Source: Pandoraea anapnoica (GTDB lineage Bacteria; Pseudomonadota; Gammaproteobacteria; Burkholderiales; Burkholderiaceae). Taken from it: DNA of 64,000 bases. Both the position numbers and the translations under genes were made by a program. The notes under the pieces are model-generated. The model did not search any database, was not told the DNA's origin, and saw nothing but the letters and a program-made list of their open reading frames with translations. Location: contig NZ_CABPSP010000012.1 in the NCBI RefSeq assembly GCF_902459765.1, forward strand, positions 124,001-188,000, given 5' to 3'. Position 1 is the stretch's first letter, and every line of letters begins with the position of its first letter. Of this stretch, positions 9,265 to 20,460 are shown in pieces.

Positions 9265-9375
9265 TTCGTGTGAAGCTCCGGAGGTTCGACTCAAGACCAT
9301 ATCGCACGACGTTTTGGCCTTTCAATGCGCGGATTCCGAAAAGCGAATGGGGCGATTCACCATTTAAGGGGGCCG

Positions 9376-10416
9376 ATGCATCGCAGCGCCCTCGTCGGGG
9401 TGACGTCGCCATGTCCGATTATGACCAGCGCTCCCCGTCCCGATGTGGGAGGATTCACGCATTCCGATCCTCTCGTGGCGGCCGCTCGCGCCGCCTGTCC
9501 GACCATGCGTTCATCCGACATCACCCGTTTGTTGACGCTCTCCGCCATCTGGGGAGCCAGCTTTCTTTTCATGCGCATCATCGTGCCTGCGCTCGGGCCA
9601 TTGCCGACCGCGTTCTTTCGCGTGACGCTCGGTGCCATCGGGCTCGCGGTCATTCTGCTGGCGATGCGCGTTCGTTGGGAGTTCAAAGGGTTGCTCGGGG
9701 CCGCGATGGTGCTCGGCGTGATCAATTCGGGCATTCCGTTCGTCATGTATTGCCTCGCGGCGCGCGTGCTGCCCGCCGGATACTCCGCGATTCTCAATGC
9801 CACCACGCCACTGATGGGCGTGGTGATCGGCACGCTGTTTTTCCGTGAACGTCTGACGGGGGTCAAGAGTCTAGGCGTGCTACTGGGGCTGATCGGCGTG
9901 GCCGTGCTCACGCGTACCGGCCCGGTCACGATGTCCGGACCGGTCGTGATGGGCGCGCTGGCGTGTCTCGTCGCCACCTCGTGCTACGGCCTTGCCGGTT
10001 ACCTGACCAAGCGCTGGATCACTGAGCGCGGCGGCCTCGACGCGAAGCTCGTGGCATTCGGTAGCCAACTGGGTGCGGCGATCGTTCTGCTGCCGTTCTT
10101 CGGCTACATCTGCGCAACGCAAGGCATTCCCGGGCCAGCCACCGGCGGCGTCTGGGCCGCCATGGCAGCGCTCGGCTTCCTGTGCAGCGCCATCGCCTAT
10201 ATGTTGTTCTTCCGCCTGATCGCGGATCTCGGACCGTTGCGCTCGCTGACCGTCACTTTCCTGATTCCGCCGTTCGGTGTGCTCTGGGGCGCATTGTTCA
10301 TGAACGAGGCCGTCACGATGGCTCACTTCTTTGGCGGATGTTTCATTGCACTGGCCGTCTGGCTCGTGTGTAAGCCGCCGAAGGCCGTGCCGTCGACGAG
10401 CCGTGCAGCTTCATAG
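9376..10416 (+). CDS. EamA/DMT-superfamily transporter
   Basis: About ten hydrophobic segments form two EamA repeats. The first begins LLTLSAIWGASFLFMRII, and the second ends LTVTFLIPPFGVLWGALFMNEAVT. Members export metabolites or amino acids; the substrate is unknown. The start is uncertain. ATG 9376 has a strong AAGGGGG five bases upstream but adds about 43 non-conserved residues before the ATG at 9505, which is where the family usually begins. A clear terminator follows the stop. Confidence 0.88.
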   Translation: MHRSALVGVTSPCPIMTSAPRPDVGGFTHSDPLVAAARAACPTMRSSDITRLLTLSAIWGASFLFMRIIVPALGPLPTAFFRVTLGAIGLAVILLAMRVRWEFKGLLGAAMVLGVINSGIPFVMYCLAARVLPAGYSAILNATTPLMGVVIGTLFFRERLTGVKSLGVLLGLIGVAVLTRTGPVTMSGPVVMGALACLVATSCYGLAGYLTKRWITERGGLDAKLVAFGSQLGAAIVLLPFFGYICATQGIPGPATGGVWAAMAALGFLCSAIAYMLFFRLIADLGPLRSLTVTFLIPPFGVLWGALFMNEAVTMAHFFGGCFIALAVWLVCKPPKAVPSTSRAAS

Positions 10417-10514
10417 AGAGCGCCCCGGATTTGCTGAGACGCCGGGAGGCCAGAAACCGACGTCCAGTGTTGTGCGCCCCGGCGCATAGTGAACCCTCCC
10501 GAGACTTCCCGAAG

Positions 10515-10543
10515 GCCGATGACCAGCGTCATCGGCTTTTTTT
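10515..10543 (+). terminator. Rho-independent terminator after the EamA gene
   Basis: GCCGATGA (10515-10522) pairs perfectly with TCATCGGC (10529-10536) over a six-base loop and is followed by seven T residues. Confidence 0.9.
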
Positions 10544-10625
10544 CATGATGTGGAATGTCTTTGCGGTGCGTAAAAATTTGCGCTGCTTGGCACAACATCG
10601 TGATTTCAGGAAGGAAAATAGCGTT

Positions 10626-10654
10626 TCACATAAAGAAATTATTTTGTTATGTGA
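10626..10654. promoter_or_regulatory. Inverted repeat in the AT-rich aceA upstream region
   Basis: TCACATAA (10626-10633) and TTATGTGA (10647-10654) are perfect inverted arms separated by 13 bases, inside an unusually AT-rich stretch (about 10600-10740). This is a candidate operator for control of isocitrate lyase. The arm order is opposite to a CRP site (TGTGA then TCACA), so CRP is not implied. Confidence 0.4.
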
Positions 10655-10707
10655 TTGATTTATATAAATAAAAAAGATGTGTTTGAGCGCCAATTCATTC
10701 TGTTGCG

Positions 10708-10737
10708 TTGCGTGAGAAATCCCTAAACTCTTATACA
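10708..10737 (+). promoter_or_regulatory. Possible sigma-70 promoter of aceA
   Basis: TTGCGT (10708-10713), 18 bases, then TATACA (10732-10737). This would start transcription near 10744 and give a leader of about 100 bases before aceA. The match is moderate. Confidence 0.35.
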
Positions 10738-10847
10738 AGACCTGCCGATTTGGAGGCGCCGAGCGCGGTCAACCGCGGGGCCGGCGATCACAGGGCAGCA
10801 AAGAGTCACCCCCTTTTATTTGTATCGAGAAACCAGGAGAGATCATC

Positions 10848-12170
<1,323 letters not shown>

Positions 12171-12342
12171 CAGGGCTGAGGGAGGGCGCGATGCGCCCGT
12201 CGGCGGCGATGCGCGTGGGGGCACGTCGTACGCTGACGGAACGATATTGCGTCAGGACCGCGCGTCCGGCTTATCCGGCCGGGGCAGTTGGGGCGGCGTT
12301 CCCGTCGCCGCCATGACTGCGCTGCACGCCTGAACGAGAAAA

Positions 12343-12377
12343 GGCTCGTGAGCTTATCCCGCTCACGGGCCTTTTTT
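12343..12377. terminator. Terminator between aceA and the convergent usp gene
   Basis: GGCTCGTGAGC (12343-12353) pairs with GCTCACGGGCC (12361-12371), with one G-T wobble and a seven-base loop, and is followed by six T residues on the + strand. It lies about 170 bases after aceA. Confidence 0.8.
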
Positions 12378-12429
12378 CATGGTGCCGACGATGTCGATGG
12401 CATCGAGGCCATCCGCTTCATCTATGTGA

Positions 12430-12867
12430 TCAACGGTAGACGAGGACCGGAATCTTCGAGTGCACGAGCACGCGTTGTGTTTCGCTGCCGAGTAGCAGGC
12501 TGGTGAGGCCGCGCCGCCCATGCGAGGCCATCAGGATGACGTCGCACCCGTGACGTTCCGCTGCGTCGATGATGCCCAGATAAGGGGCGGGGAAGGTCGA
12601 GCTGTCGCGATCGAAGGGCACACCCGCGGCGGCGGCCGCCTGGGCGAGATCGTCGAGATACGCGCAGGCTTCTTCGGCGATGCGTTCACTGAACGTCGCC
12701 GGGGCTTCGAGCACGTATTCGCTAAATGGAGAGTAGGGATACTCGGCGAGACAGCAGTAGCCGGTGACTCTGGCGTTCAGGGCACGGGCCAGTTCGAGTC
12801 CGCCCGTCACAGCCTTTTGGGATAGCTCCGAGCCGTCGGTCGGAATGAGGATGTGGGTAAACAACAT
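12430..12867 (-). CDS. Universal stress protein (UspA family)
   Basis: The 145-residue UspA-fold protein starts MLFTHILIPTDGSELSQKAV. It ends with the nucleotide-binding signature as DVILMASHGRRGLTSLLLGS followed by TQRVLVHSKIPVLVYR, the G-2x-G-9x-G(S) type associated with ATP binding. Such proteins are induced by starvation and stress; the target is not known. ATG 12867 is chosen because GGGAGGT lies just upstream and the protein then begins exactly at the family start. Confidence 0.92.
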   Translation of the reverse strand: MLFTHILIPTDGSELSQKAVTGGLELARALNARVTGYCCLAEYPYSPFSEYVLEAPATFSERIAEEACAYLDDLAQAAAAAGVPFDRDSSTFPAPYLGIIDAAERHGCDVILMASHGRRGLTSLLLGSETQRVLVHSKIPVLVYR

Positions 12868-13167
12868 ATGACCTCCCGCAGTTGGCGTTGCTGAACACGC
12901 GTTCACAGGCTCGCGCAGGTATCACGGTCTTGGACCCAGTCCGCTGTCTTGCATCTTCCGATGCCTGTCGAGCATCGCCTGCGGACCCTTCGCTTCGATT
13001 CTATGGCTTTGGCGCGCCGCAACAACGGGGGCAAACCCGATATTGAGACGGGCTATCCGCAGCAAACGTTCCTCGCCGACCTCTCTTTCAGGAATGGCCC
13101 GCAGCCCGCGCCCCTGCTGGCTGGGCGTTTCACGTCATGTGTCAAATCGACGCGTAGACGCGTATGG
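12868..13167. other. Intergenic gap between usp and the LysR gene
   Basis: About 300 bases upstream of usp and downstream of the LysR gene. I see no convincing gene, RNA, terminator or repeat here beyond the usp ribosome binding site next to 12867. Confidence 0.5.
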
Positions 13168-14115
13168 CTACGCGCTTTGGTGCACGCTTTCGTGCAAATT
13201 TTGAGACGCATCGTCTTGCCAGTACGCCGAACTGCCGTAGTGATGCCTGAGATGGTCGATGAACAGACGCACGCGCAGCGGCAGGTGGCGGCGCTGAGGA
13301 AACACGGCGTGGATGCCGATGGGCGGCGCGGCGAATGTGTCGAGCACGGTCGTCAGCCGGCCGGCGCGAATGTCGTCCCCCACCTCCCACCACGAGCGCC
13401 ACGCCAGTCCGTAACCCTCCAGACACCAATCGTGAAGCACTGCGCCGTCGGTGCATTCCATCGTTCCGTTCACGCGGATGGTGACGACCTTGCCGTCCTG
13501 CGCAAAAGTCCAGCCGCGCTGCTGGTTGGCCGTCGAGCCGAACGCCAGGCAGTTGTGGCGGGCGAGGTCATCGAGCGACTCGGGACGGCCGTGCGCAGCG
13601 AGGTAGTCGGGGGATGCCACGCACACGCGCCGGTTGTCACCGAGACGCAGTGAGACGAGGCTGGAGTCGGGCAACTCACCGAGCCGGATGGCGCAGTCGA
13701 AGCCCTCATTGACCAGATCGACAAGCCGGTCCGACAGATCGAGGGTGACGGTGACGTCCGGATGAGACGCGATGAACACCGGCAGCAGTGGGGCGACATG
13801 GCGTCGCCCGAACCCGGCGGGGGCCGACAGTCGCAAATGCCCGCTGGCCTTCACGCCGCCAGCCGACACGGCCGCTTCGGCGTTGTGCATCTCGTTGAGA
13901 ATGCGCTGGCAGTCCTCCAGAAAGGCGGAGCCTTCGAACGTTAGCGTCACGCGACGGGTGGTGCGTACGAGCAGCTTTACGCCCAGCCGGTATTCGAGCG
14001 CGTCGATGCGCCGCCCGATCACGGCCGGGGCCACGCCTTCCAGCGCCGCAGCCCCGGACAAACTGCCCCTGGCGGCCACGGCAACGAACGTTTCGATTTG
14101 TTTGAAGCGATCCAT
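13168..14115 (-). CDS. LysR-family transcriptional regulator next to aceB
   Basis: The product has 315 residues. The N-terminal winged helix reads FKQIETFVAVAARGSLSGAA, then IGRRIDALEYRLGVKLLVRT. The C-terminal effector-binding domain (about 90-295) includes GHLRLSAPAGFGRRHVAPLL and FDCAIRLGELPDSSLV. It is transcribed divergently from aceB with 232 bases between. That region is AT-rich and carries a LysR-box-like inverted repeat, so control of aceB and of itself is a reasonable inference, not a demonstrated fact. The effector is unknown. Confidence 0.93.
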   Translation of the reverse strand: MDRFKQIETFVAVAARGSLSGAAALEGVAPAVIGRRIDALEYRLGVKLLVRTTRRVTLTFEGSAFLEDCQRILNEMHNAEAAVSAGGVKASGHLRLSAPAGFGRRHVAPLLPVFIASHPDVTVTLDLSDRLVDLVNEGFDCAIRLGELPDSSLVSLRLGDNRRVCVASPDYLAAHGRPESLDDLARHNCLAFGSTANQQRGWTFAQDGKVVTIRVNGTMECTDGAVLHDWCLEGYGLAWRSWWEVGDDIRAGRLTTVLDTFAAPPIGIHAVFPQRRHLPLRVRLFIDHLRHHYGSSAYWQDDASQNLHESVHQSA

Positions 14116-14139
14116 GACGCCGATTATGTACTAAAAAGT

Positions 14140-14161
14140 CATAGATAAAGTGATTTCTATG
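14140..14161. promoter_or_regulatory. LysR-box-like inverted repeat between the LysR gene and aceB
   Basis: CATAGA (14140-14145) and TCTATG (14156-14161) are perfect inverted arms separated by ten bases, in an AT-rich patch 25 bases upstream of the LysR start. A second pair, TTCTAT (14155-14160) and ATAGAA (14188-14193), overlaps it. This fits a site for the adjacent LysR protein. Confidence 0.4.
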
Positions 14162-14347
14162 CATATTTATGATGATCAGCATCAATAATAGAATCGGCGG
14201 GCAATGCTGTCGGATCGCGTGATCGTCGGCATTGACGGAAGTGCGCGTCCTACACGCCCGATGAGGTGTGAGGGCCCTGTGCAAAGCCCCTGAAGTCCCT
14301 TCCTTGCGGCGTGCGTCCGAACATAAACAAGCTGTTGGAGATCCCTG

Positions 14348-15943
14348 ATGCCTTTGAGTCTGCCCCCGGGCATGCAACTGCATGTCGACGCCGCCGATAT
14401 CCGTCCCGAATACGAAGCCATTCTGACCCCCGAAGCGCTGGCGTTCGTTGCGAAGTTGCATCGCGCGTTCGAGTCGCAACGTCAGACGTTGCTCGCCGCC
14501 CGTGAAGCGCGCGTGGCGCGTCTGGATGCCGGTGAAGTGCCCGATTTTCTGCCTGAGACGCAGGCCATCCGTGACGCAGACTGGCGTATTGCGCCGCTGC
14601 CGGATGCGCTGCAATGCCGTCGCGTGGAGATCACCGGACCGGTCGAGCGCAAGATGATCATCAACGCGCTGAATTCGGGCGCGGACAGCTACATGACCGA
14701 CTTCGAGGACTCGAACACCCCGAACTGGCATAACCAGCTGCAAGGGCAGATCAATGTGCGCGACGCCGTGCGCGGCACCATCAGCCTTGAGCAGAACGGC
14801 AAGCACTACCAACTTAACGATAAGGTCGCGACGCTGATCGTGCGTCCGCGCGGCTGGCATCTCGACGAAAAACACGTGAGCGTGGACGGCGTGCGCATGT
14901 CGGGCAGTCTGTTTGACTTCGGCCTGCATTTCTTCCATAACGCGAAGACGTCGCTTGAGCGTGGTTTCGGCCCTTACTACTACCTGCCGAAGCTGGAGAG
15001 CCATCTCGAAGCGCGTCTGTGGAACGACGTGTTTGTGTTCGCGCAGAACGAACTGGGCGTGTCGCAAGGAACCATCAAGGCGACGGTGCTCGTCGAGACC
15101 GTTCTTGCCGCATTCGAGATGGACGAAATCCTGTACGAGCTGCGCAAGCATAGCTCGGGCCTGAACGCCGGTCGTTGGGACTACATCTTCTCGTGCATCA
15201 AGAAGTTCAAGGTCGACGCCGACTTTTGTCTCGCCGACCGCAGCCGCATCAACATGACAGTGCCGTTCATGCGCGCTTACGCGTTACTGCTGCTCAAGAC
15301 GTGTCACCGCCGCAATGCACCGGCGATTGGCGGCATGAGCGCGCTCATTCCAATCAAGGGCGATCCAGAGGCGAACGAAAAGGCGATGGCTGGCATCCGC
15401 AGCGACAAAGCGCGCGATGCGACCGACGGTTACGACGGTGGCTGGGTCGCGCACCCGGGGCTGGTGCCGGTCGCGATGGAAGAGTTCGTGAAGGTACTGG
15501 GCGATCGTCCGAACCAGATCGACAAGCAACGCGACGACGTGAGCGTCAAGGGCCGCGACCTGCTGGAGTTCAAGCCGGAAGCGCCGATCACCGAAGCCGG
15601 GTTGCGCAACAACATCAACGTCGGCATCCACTATCTGGGCGCGTGGTTGGCGGGCAACGGTTGCGTGCCGATCCACAACCTGATGGAGGACGCTGCCACT
15701 GCCGAGATTTCGCGCTCGCAAGTGTGGCAGTGGATTCGCTCGCCGAAGGGCAAGCTCGACGACGGTCGCAAGGTCACCGCCGAACTGGTGCGCGAACTGA
15801 TTCCGCAGGAACTCGCCAACGTCAAGGAACTCGTGGGGCAGGTCGCGCCGACGTATGATCGCGCCGCTGTGATCTTCGAGACCATGAGCACGAGCGAGAA
15901 CTTCGTCGACTTCCTCACGCTGCCGCTTTACGAAGAGGTTTGA
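14348..15943 (+). CDS. aceB: Malate synthase A
   Basis: The 531-residue enzyme condenses glyoxylate with acetyl-CoA to malate, completing the glyoxylate shunt. The length matches E. coli AceB (533). Landmarks are MIINALNSGADSYMTDFEDS, the GPYYYLPKLESHLEARLWND stretch, VLVETVLAAFEMDEILYELR, GRWDYIFSCIKKFK and the late GCVPIHNLMEDAATAEISRS motif with the catalytic Asp. The start has GGAG before ATG. It is divergent from the LysR gene and ends at a strong hairpin. Confidence 0.98.
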   Translation: MPLSLPPGMQLHVDAADIRPEYEAILTPEALAFVAKLHRAFESQRQTLLAAREARVARLDAGEVPDFLPETQAIRDADWRIAPLPDALQCRRVEITGPVERKMIINALNSGADSYMTDFEDSNTPNWHNQLQGQINVRDAVRGTISLEQNGKHYQLNDKVATLIVRPRGWHLDEKHVSVDGVRMSGSLFDFGLHFFHNAKTSLERGFGPYYYLPKLESHLEARLWNDVFVFAQNELGVSQGTIKATVLVETVLAAFEMDEILYELRKHSSGLNAGRWDYIFSCIKKFKVDADFCLADRSRINMTVPFMRAYALLLLKTCHRRNAPAIGGMSALIPIKGDPEANEKAMAGIRSDKARDATDGYDGGWVAHPGLVPVAMEEFVKVLGDRPNQIDKQRDDVSVKGRDLLEFKPEAPITEAGLRNNINVGIHYLGAWLAGNGCVPIHNLMEDAATAEISRSQVWQWIRSPKGKLDDGRKVTAELVRELIPQELANVKELVGQVAPTYDRAAVIFETMSTSENFVDFLTLPLYEEV

Positions 15944-16027
15944 TGGCCGCGTCTGCCGTCATGCAAAGCCGATGCGGGCAGCATGACGGTACGACGCTCA
16001 GACGCCGGAACGCAATACGGGCAACGC

Positions 16028-16061
16028 AATGGGACGATGGCGACATCGTCCCATTCCGTTT
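16028..16061 (+). terminator. Terminator after aceB
   Basis: AATGGGACGATG (16028-16039) pairs perfectly over 12 bases with CATCGTCCCATT (16044-16055) around a GCGA loop. A short T-rich run, CCGTTTTA, follows. Confidence 0.75.
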
Positions 16062-16109
16062 TACGCGTACTTTGTCTTGTTTGATTCGCCGCGCTACACT
16101 GAACTTTGA

Positions 16110-17216
<1,107 letters not shown>

Positions 17217-17253
17217 TGCTGCGTTTTGCAGCCTCGAACCGTTGGGTCAAAAT

Positions 17254-17295
17254 AAAACCCCGGCAATGACGTTAGCCGTCAATGCCGGGGTTTTT
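17254..17295. terminator. Bidirectional terminator between pip and rhlE
   Basis: AAAACCCCGGCAATGAC (17255 on) pairs with GTCAATGCCGGGGTTTT (to about 17295) with one internal mismatch. A-rich and T-rich flanks on both sides suit the two convergent genes. Confidence 0.85.
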
Positions 17296-17345
17296 GTCGA
17301 TTCGCGCAAGACGGGGATTAGCCCGCCTCACCGATATCCGTTGGC

Positions 17346-19241
17346 TTAGTCGCCGCGACGCTTGTTGTAGCCGCCGCCGTTGCCGCCGTAGCCACCATTA
17401 CCGCCGTTGCCACGATTGCCGCCGAAGCCGCGATCCTGACGTTGGCCGTCGAAGCTGCGGGTGCCACGGTCTTGGCGATAGCCGCCTTCAGACGGACGAC
17501 CACCTTCGAACGAACGCGGGGCGCGATCCTGACGGTTGCCGTCGAACGGACGCGGCGAGCGACGCTCGAAGCGATCCGTTGCGCTGCCGTTCGAGAAACC
17601 GTTGCCGCCGGCATTGCCGCCTTCAGCTTGCTGGTAACCGCCTTGGTAGCCCGAGTTCTCACGACGCTCGAACGTACCCGCCGGCTTGGTGCCACCGAAA
17701 CGCTGACCGCCCTGATAACCGCCGCCGTTGCCGCCACCGTAGCCGCCGCCATTACCCTGACGCGGGCCGTTGTTGCTCCAACGGCCACCACCGTTGCCCT
17801 GACCATGGCGCGGACCGCCACGGCCCGGACCGCCCGGACGCTTGCCGCCAGCGCCAGCCTTCGGCGGCGCGCGGCGCGGCTCGAAGCCGGCCACAACGTT
17901 CACCGGCAGCGGCTGACGCGTGTAGCGTTCGATGCGCTTCACAGCACCGATTTCGGCGTGTGCGGCGAGGCTCACGGCCACGCCACGACGGCCAGCACGG
18001 CCCGTACGACCGATACGGTGGACGTAGTCTTCTGCGAACTTCGGCAGATCGTAGTTGAACACGTGCGTGATGCCCGGCACGTCGATGCCGCGAGCGGCGA
18101 CGTCCGTGGCCACCAGCACGCGTACACGACGCTCGCGCAGGGCGCGCAGCGTACGGTTACGCACGCCTTGCGGCATGTCGCCATGCAGTGCGGCGCTATC
18201 GAAACCAGCTTGTTCGAGCTGGTCTGCCAGCAGGTCGGCGTCGCGCTTGGTCGACGTAAACACGATGGCCTGGTCGAGCGAATCGTTGCCGAGCAGGTGC
18301 GTGAGCAGACGGTCCTTGTGGGCGCGGTCGTCCACATAGTGCAGCGTTTGCTCGATGTTTTCGTTGGTGCGTTGGTCGCTACCACGCGTGATCTCGATGG
18401 TTTCCGGATCGCGCAGAAGACGACGCGTGATTTCACCCATGCGGCCGTCGATCGTTGCCGAGAACAGCAACGTTTGACGCGCTTCCGGCGTGGCGTCGAC
18501 GATGGTCTGGATGTCGTCGATGAAGCCCATATCGAGCATGCGGTCGGCTTCGTCGAGGACCAGCATCATCAGTTGCGACAGATCGATCTTGCCGCTGGAG
18601 ATGTGGTCGAGCAGACGGCCCGGCGTCGCCACGATGATCTCCGGCTGCTTCGCCAGCATTTCGAGCTGACGCGGGTAGGGCATGCCGCCCAGGATGCTCA
18701 CCGTGCGCAGACGGCGCAGTTGCTTGCCGTACGTATCTGCAGCGGTCGACACCTGTTGTGCCAGTTCACGCGTCGGCGTGAGCACGAGCAGCAGCGGTTG
18801 CGCGGCGACGCGGCGCACGCGCTGTCCCTTGCGGGGCTTCTCGCCCGGGGCGGCCGGCTGGTTGCGCGGATGCGCGGCCGGTGCGGTGCGAGCGCTCAGT
18901 TCGCCACTGGCTTGCATTTCTGCGAAGCGGTGGATGGCCGGCAGCATGAAGGCGGCCGTCTTGCCCGAACCCGTGGGGCTCGACACCAGTAGATCGCGAC
19001 CGGCAAGCGCGGCGGGAATCGCACGCTGCTGGACAGGCGTCGGGTGGGTGTAACCGGCGGTGTTCAGGGCCGAGAGAATGGCTTCGTTCAGGCCGAGTTC
19101 GGCGAACGTGGGCTTACCGTCGTTGTTGTCGGCAGTAGCGACGTCAACGGACGCGGCGGATGCGGCAGCGCCGTTTTCAATTTCTTCGGACGACGGGAAA
19201 TACGTCTGCGCGATGGCAGACAGCTTGGAAGGCTGTTCCAT
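17346..19241 (-). CDS. rhlE: DEAD-box RNA helicase, RhlE type
   Basis: The 631-residue ATP-dependent RNA helicase has its Q motif at FAELGLNEAILSALNTAGY, followed by TPVQQRAIP. Motif I is SPTGSGKT, PTRELAQQ and DEAD (in MLVLDEADRML) follow, then SAT, and HRIGRTGRAGRRG closes the helicase core near residue 430. The C-terminal 200 residues are a disordered Gly/Arg/Asn/Phe-rich tail with many RFGG-, GGYGG- and DRFERR-like units, expected to bind RNA nonspecifically. RhlE proteins act in ribosome maturation and RNA turnover. The ATG is preceded by AGAGGA. A long leader appears to precede it. Confidence 0.95.
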   Translation of the reverse strand: MEQPSKLSAIAQTYFPSSEEIENGAAASAASVDVATADNNDGKPTFAELGLNEAILSALNTAGYTHPTPVQQRAIPAALAGRDLLVSSPTGSGKTAAFMLPAIHRFAEMQASGELSARTAPAAHPRNQPAAPGEKPRKGQRVRRVAAQPLLLVLTPTRELAQQVSTAADTYGKQLRRLRTVSILGGMPYPRQLEMLAKQPEIIVATPGRLLDHISSGKIDLSQLMMLVLDEADRMLDMGFIDDIQTIVDATPEARQTLLFSATIDGRMGEITRRLLRDPETIEITRGSDQRTNENIEQTLHYVDDRAHKDRLLTHLLGNDSLDQAIVFTSTKRDADLLADQLEQAGFDSAALHGDMPQGVRNRTLRALRERRVRVLVATDVAARGIDVPGITHVFNYDLPKFAEDYVHRIGRTGRAGRRGVAVSLAAHAEIGAVKRIERYTRQPLPVNVVAGFEPRRAPPKAGAGGKRPGGPGRGGPRHGQGNGGGRWSNNGPRQGNGGGYGGGNGGGYQGGQRFGGTKPAGTFERRENSGYQGGYQQAEGGNAGGNGFSNGSATDRFERRSPRPFDGNRQDRAPRSFEGGRPSEGGYRQDRGTRSFDGQRQDRGFGGNRGNGGNGGYGGNGGGYNKRRGD

Positions 19242-19501
19242 GAATCCTCTTGCGGATTAAGGGTTATGTCGGGGCGTTGGCGCCAATCGGCAAACCCAAT
19301 TCGTCGCAAGCAGGAAGCAAATCGCGGATGGGGCAGAAAGCGGATCGAAATCCGTATCGTAAGCCGGGGGACGGTGGCGGGTCGTTCCTAAGAACGCCAG
19401 TACCGGCAAGAACTACAGCGGCTTATCACAGGATTGGGGCAAAACGCAGTTTTTCGTCGCCAGACGGGGTAACACTTGGTGCCCCGCGAAGCGAAGCGCG
19501 G

Positions 19502-19507
19502 ATTATA
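19502..19507 (-). promoter_or_regulatory. Candidate -10 element of rhlE with a long 5' leader
   Basis: On the minus strand TATAAT (19507-19502), within TATATAAT, is a perfect -10. The -35 at a 17-base spacing (GTGCAT) is poor. A start near 19495 would give a leader of about 250 bases before rhlE. Confidence 0.4.
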
Positions 19508-19686
19508 TACCCATTCCAGAAAAAATGCACGTTCGGATTTGCACGGGGTGGTGGGGCCGCCGTGGACGGGGCTCAACAGCGGGGCAATTGCGCGGCAAAC
19601 CGGCCGGGGACGTCTCCCGGCGTCCGCCCCGGTATGCCTGGCGCGCAATCCCTTCATCCCGCTGGATTGCTCGCCGTGCGGCCGAT

Positions 19687-19692
19687 TACAAT
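19687..19692 (+). promoter_or_regulatory. -10-like element immediately before tsaB
   Basis: TACAAT (19687-19692) ends six bases before the tsaB ATG and no Shine-Dalgarno sequence is present. The -35 candidate TGGATT (19663-19668) is 18 bases upstream and weak. If active, it would make a leaderless mRNA. Confidence 0.35.
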
Positions 19693-19698
19693 AGCGCC

Positions 19699-20460
19699 AT
19701 GTCATCGATTACGCTTCTTGCCCTCGACACCTCGACCGAGTTCTGTTCGGTCGCCGTGTATCGCCATGATCCCGCCAGCGGCGCAGCGGCCTTTGTGGCC
19801 GAACGCCATCTCGACACTGGCCCGGTTTCCAGTACGCACATTCTTCCCGCCGCCCGCGATGTCCTGCGCGAGGCTGGCCTGACGCTGGCCGATTGCGACG
19901 CAATTGCCTTTGGCGCAGGGCCGGGGTCGTTTACCGGACTGCGTACGGCCTGCGGCGTAGCGCAGGGGTTGGCGTTCGGTGCCGGGTTGCCGGTCGTACC
20001 CGTCGGCACGCTCGTCGCCTGTGCCGAAGCGGCGCGTGCCATGCGTGTGGGCACGCAGCGTGTGCTCGTCGCGCTCGACGCGCGCATGAATGAGGCCTAC
20101 TGGGCCGATTACGTCTGGGACGACGCGACGCTCGACTGGCGCGAAGTGCAGGCCCCGTCACTGGATGCCGCCGAACAGGTGCGCGCACCGGACGCCGAAT
20201 TTGTCATCGCAGGCAACGCAGTGACGGCCTTCGGCGAGCGTCTGCAGGCGAGCGCGCAGGCGCAGGCCGTGCTGGCCGACGCCATGCCGCGCGCCCGTCA
20301 CGTCGCCGAACTCGCCGCCCGCGCATTCGCTCGCGGCGAGGCCATTCCGGCCGATCAGGCCATGCCCGTCTACATCCGCAACAAAGTGGCGCAGACGACC
20401 GCCGAGCGCGAAGCCATCAAGCAGGCAGGGGCGCAAGCGAGCGGCAAGGGGGCGTCCTGA
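19699..20460 (+). CDS. tsaB: tRNA threonylcarbamoyladenosine biosynthesis protein TsaB
   Basis: The 253-residue ASKHA-fold protein pairs with TsaD (and TsaE) to make t6A37 in ANN-decoding tRNAs. It begins with the typical ITLLALDTSTEFCSVAVYR. VSSTHILPAARDVL and AIAFGAGPGSFTGLRTACGV follow, as does ALDARMNEAYWADY. ATG 19699 is chosen because the family N-terminus begins exactly there; the upstream in-frame extension is not conserved. Its stop overlaps the rimI start by one base, a common tsaB-rimI arrangement. Confidence 0.96.
   Translation: MSSITLLALDTSTEFCSVAVYRHDPASGAAAFVAERHLDTGPVSSTHILPAARDVLREAGLTLADCDAIAFGAGPGSFTGLRTACGVAQGLAFGAGLPVVPVGTLVACAEAARAMRVGTQRVLVALDARMNEAYWADYVWDDATLDWREVQAPSLDAAEQVRAPDAEFVIAGNAVTAFGERLQASAQAQAVLADAMPRARHVAELAARAFARGEAIPADQAMPVYIRNKVAQTTAEREAIKQAGAQASGKGAS

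Larger units (their letters stand above)
19242..19698. other. Divergent intergenic region, rhlE / tsaB
   Basis: This 457-base region holds the probable rhlE leader and promoter on the minus strand and a -10-like element next to tsaB on the plus strand. I see no further gene or repeat. Confidence 0.5.

Noticed and set aside
10626-10654. CRP/FNR-type operator at aceA
   Set aside because: The arms are in the order TCACA...TGTGA, the reverse of a CRP site, and the spacing is 13 rather than 6.
17442-18992. 516-codon open frame opposite rhlE
   Set aside because: Antisense shadow. RhlE on the minus strand has all helicase motifs.
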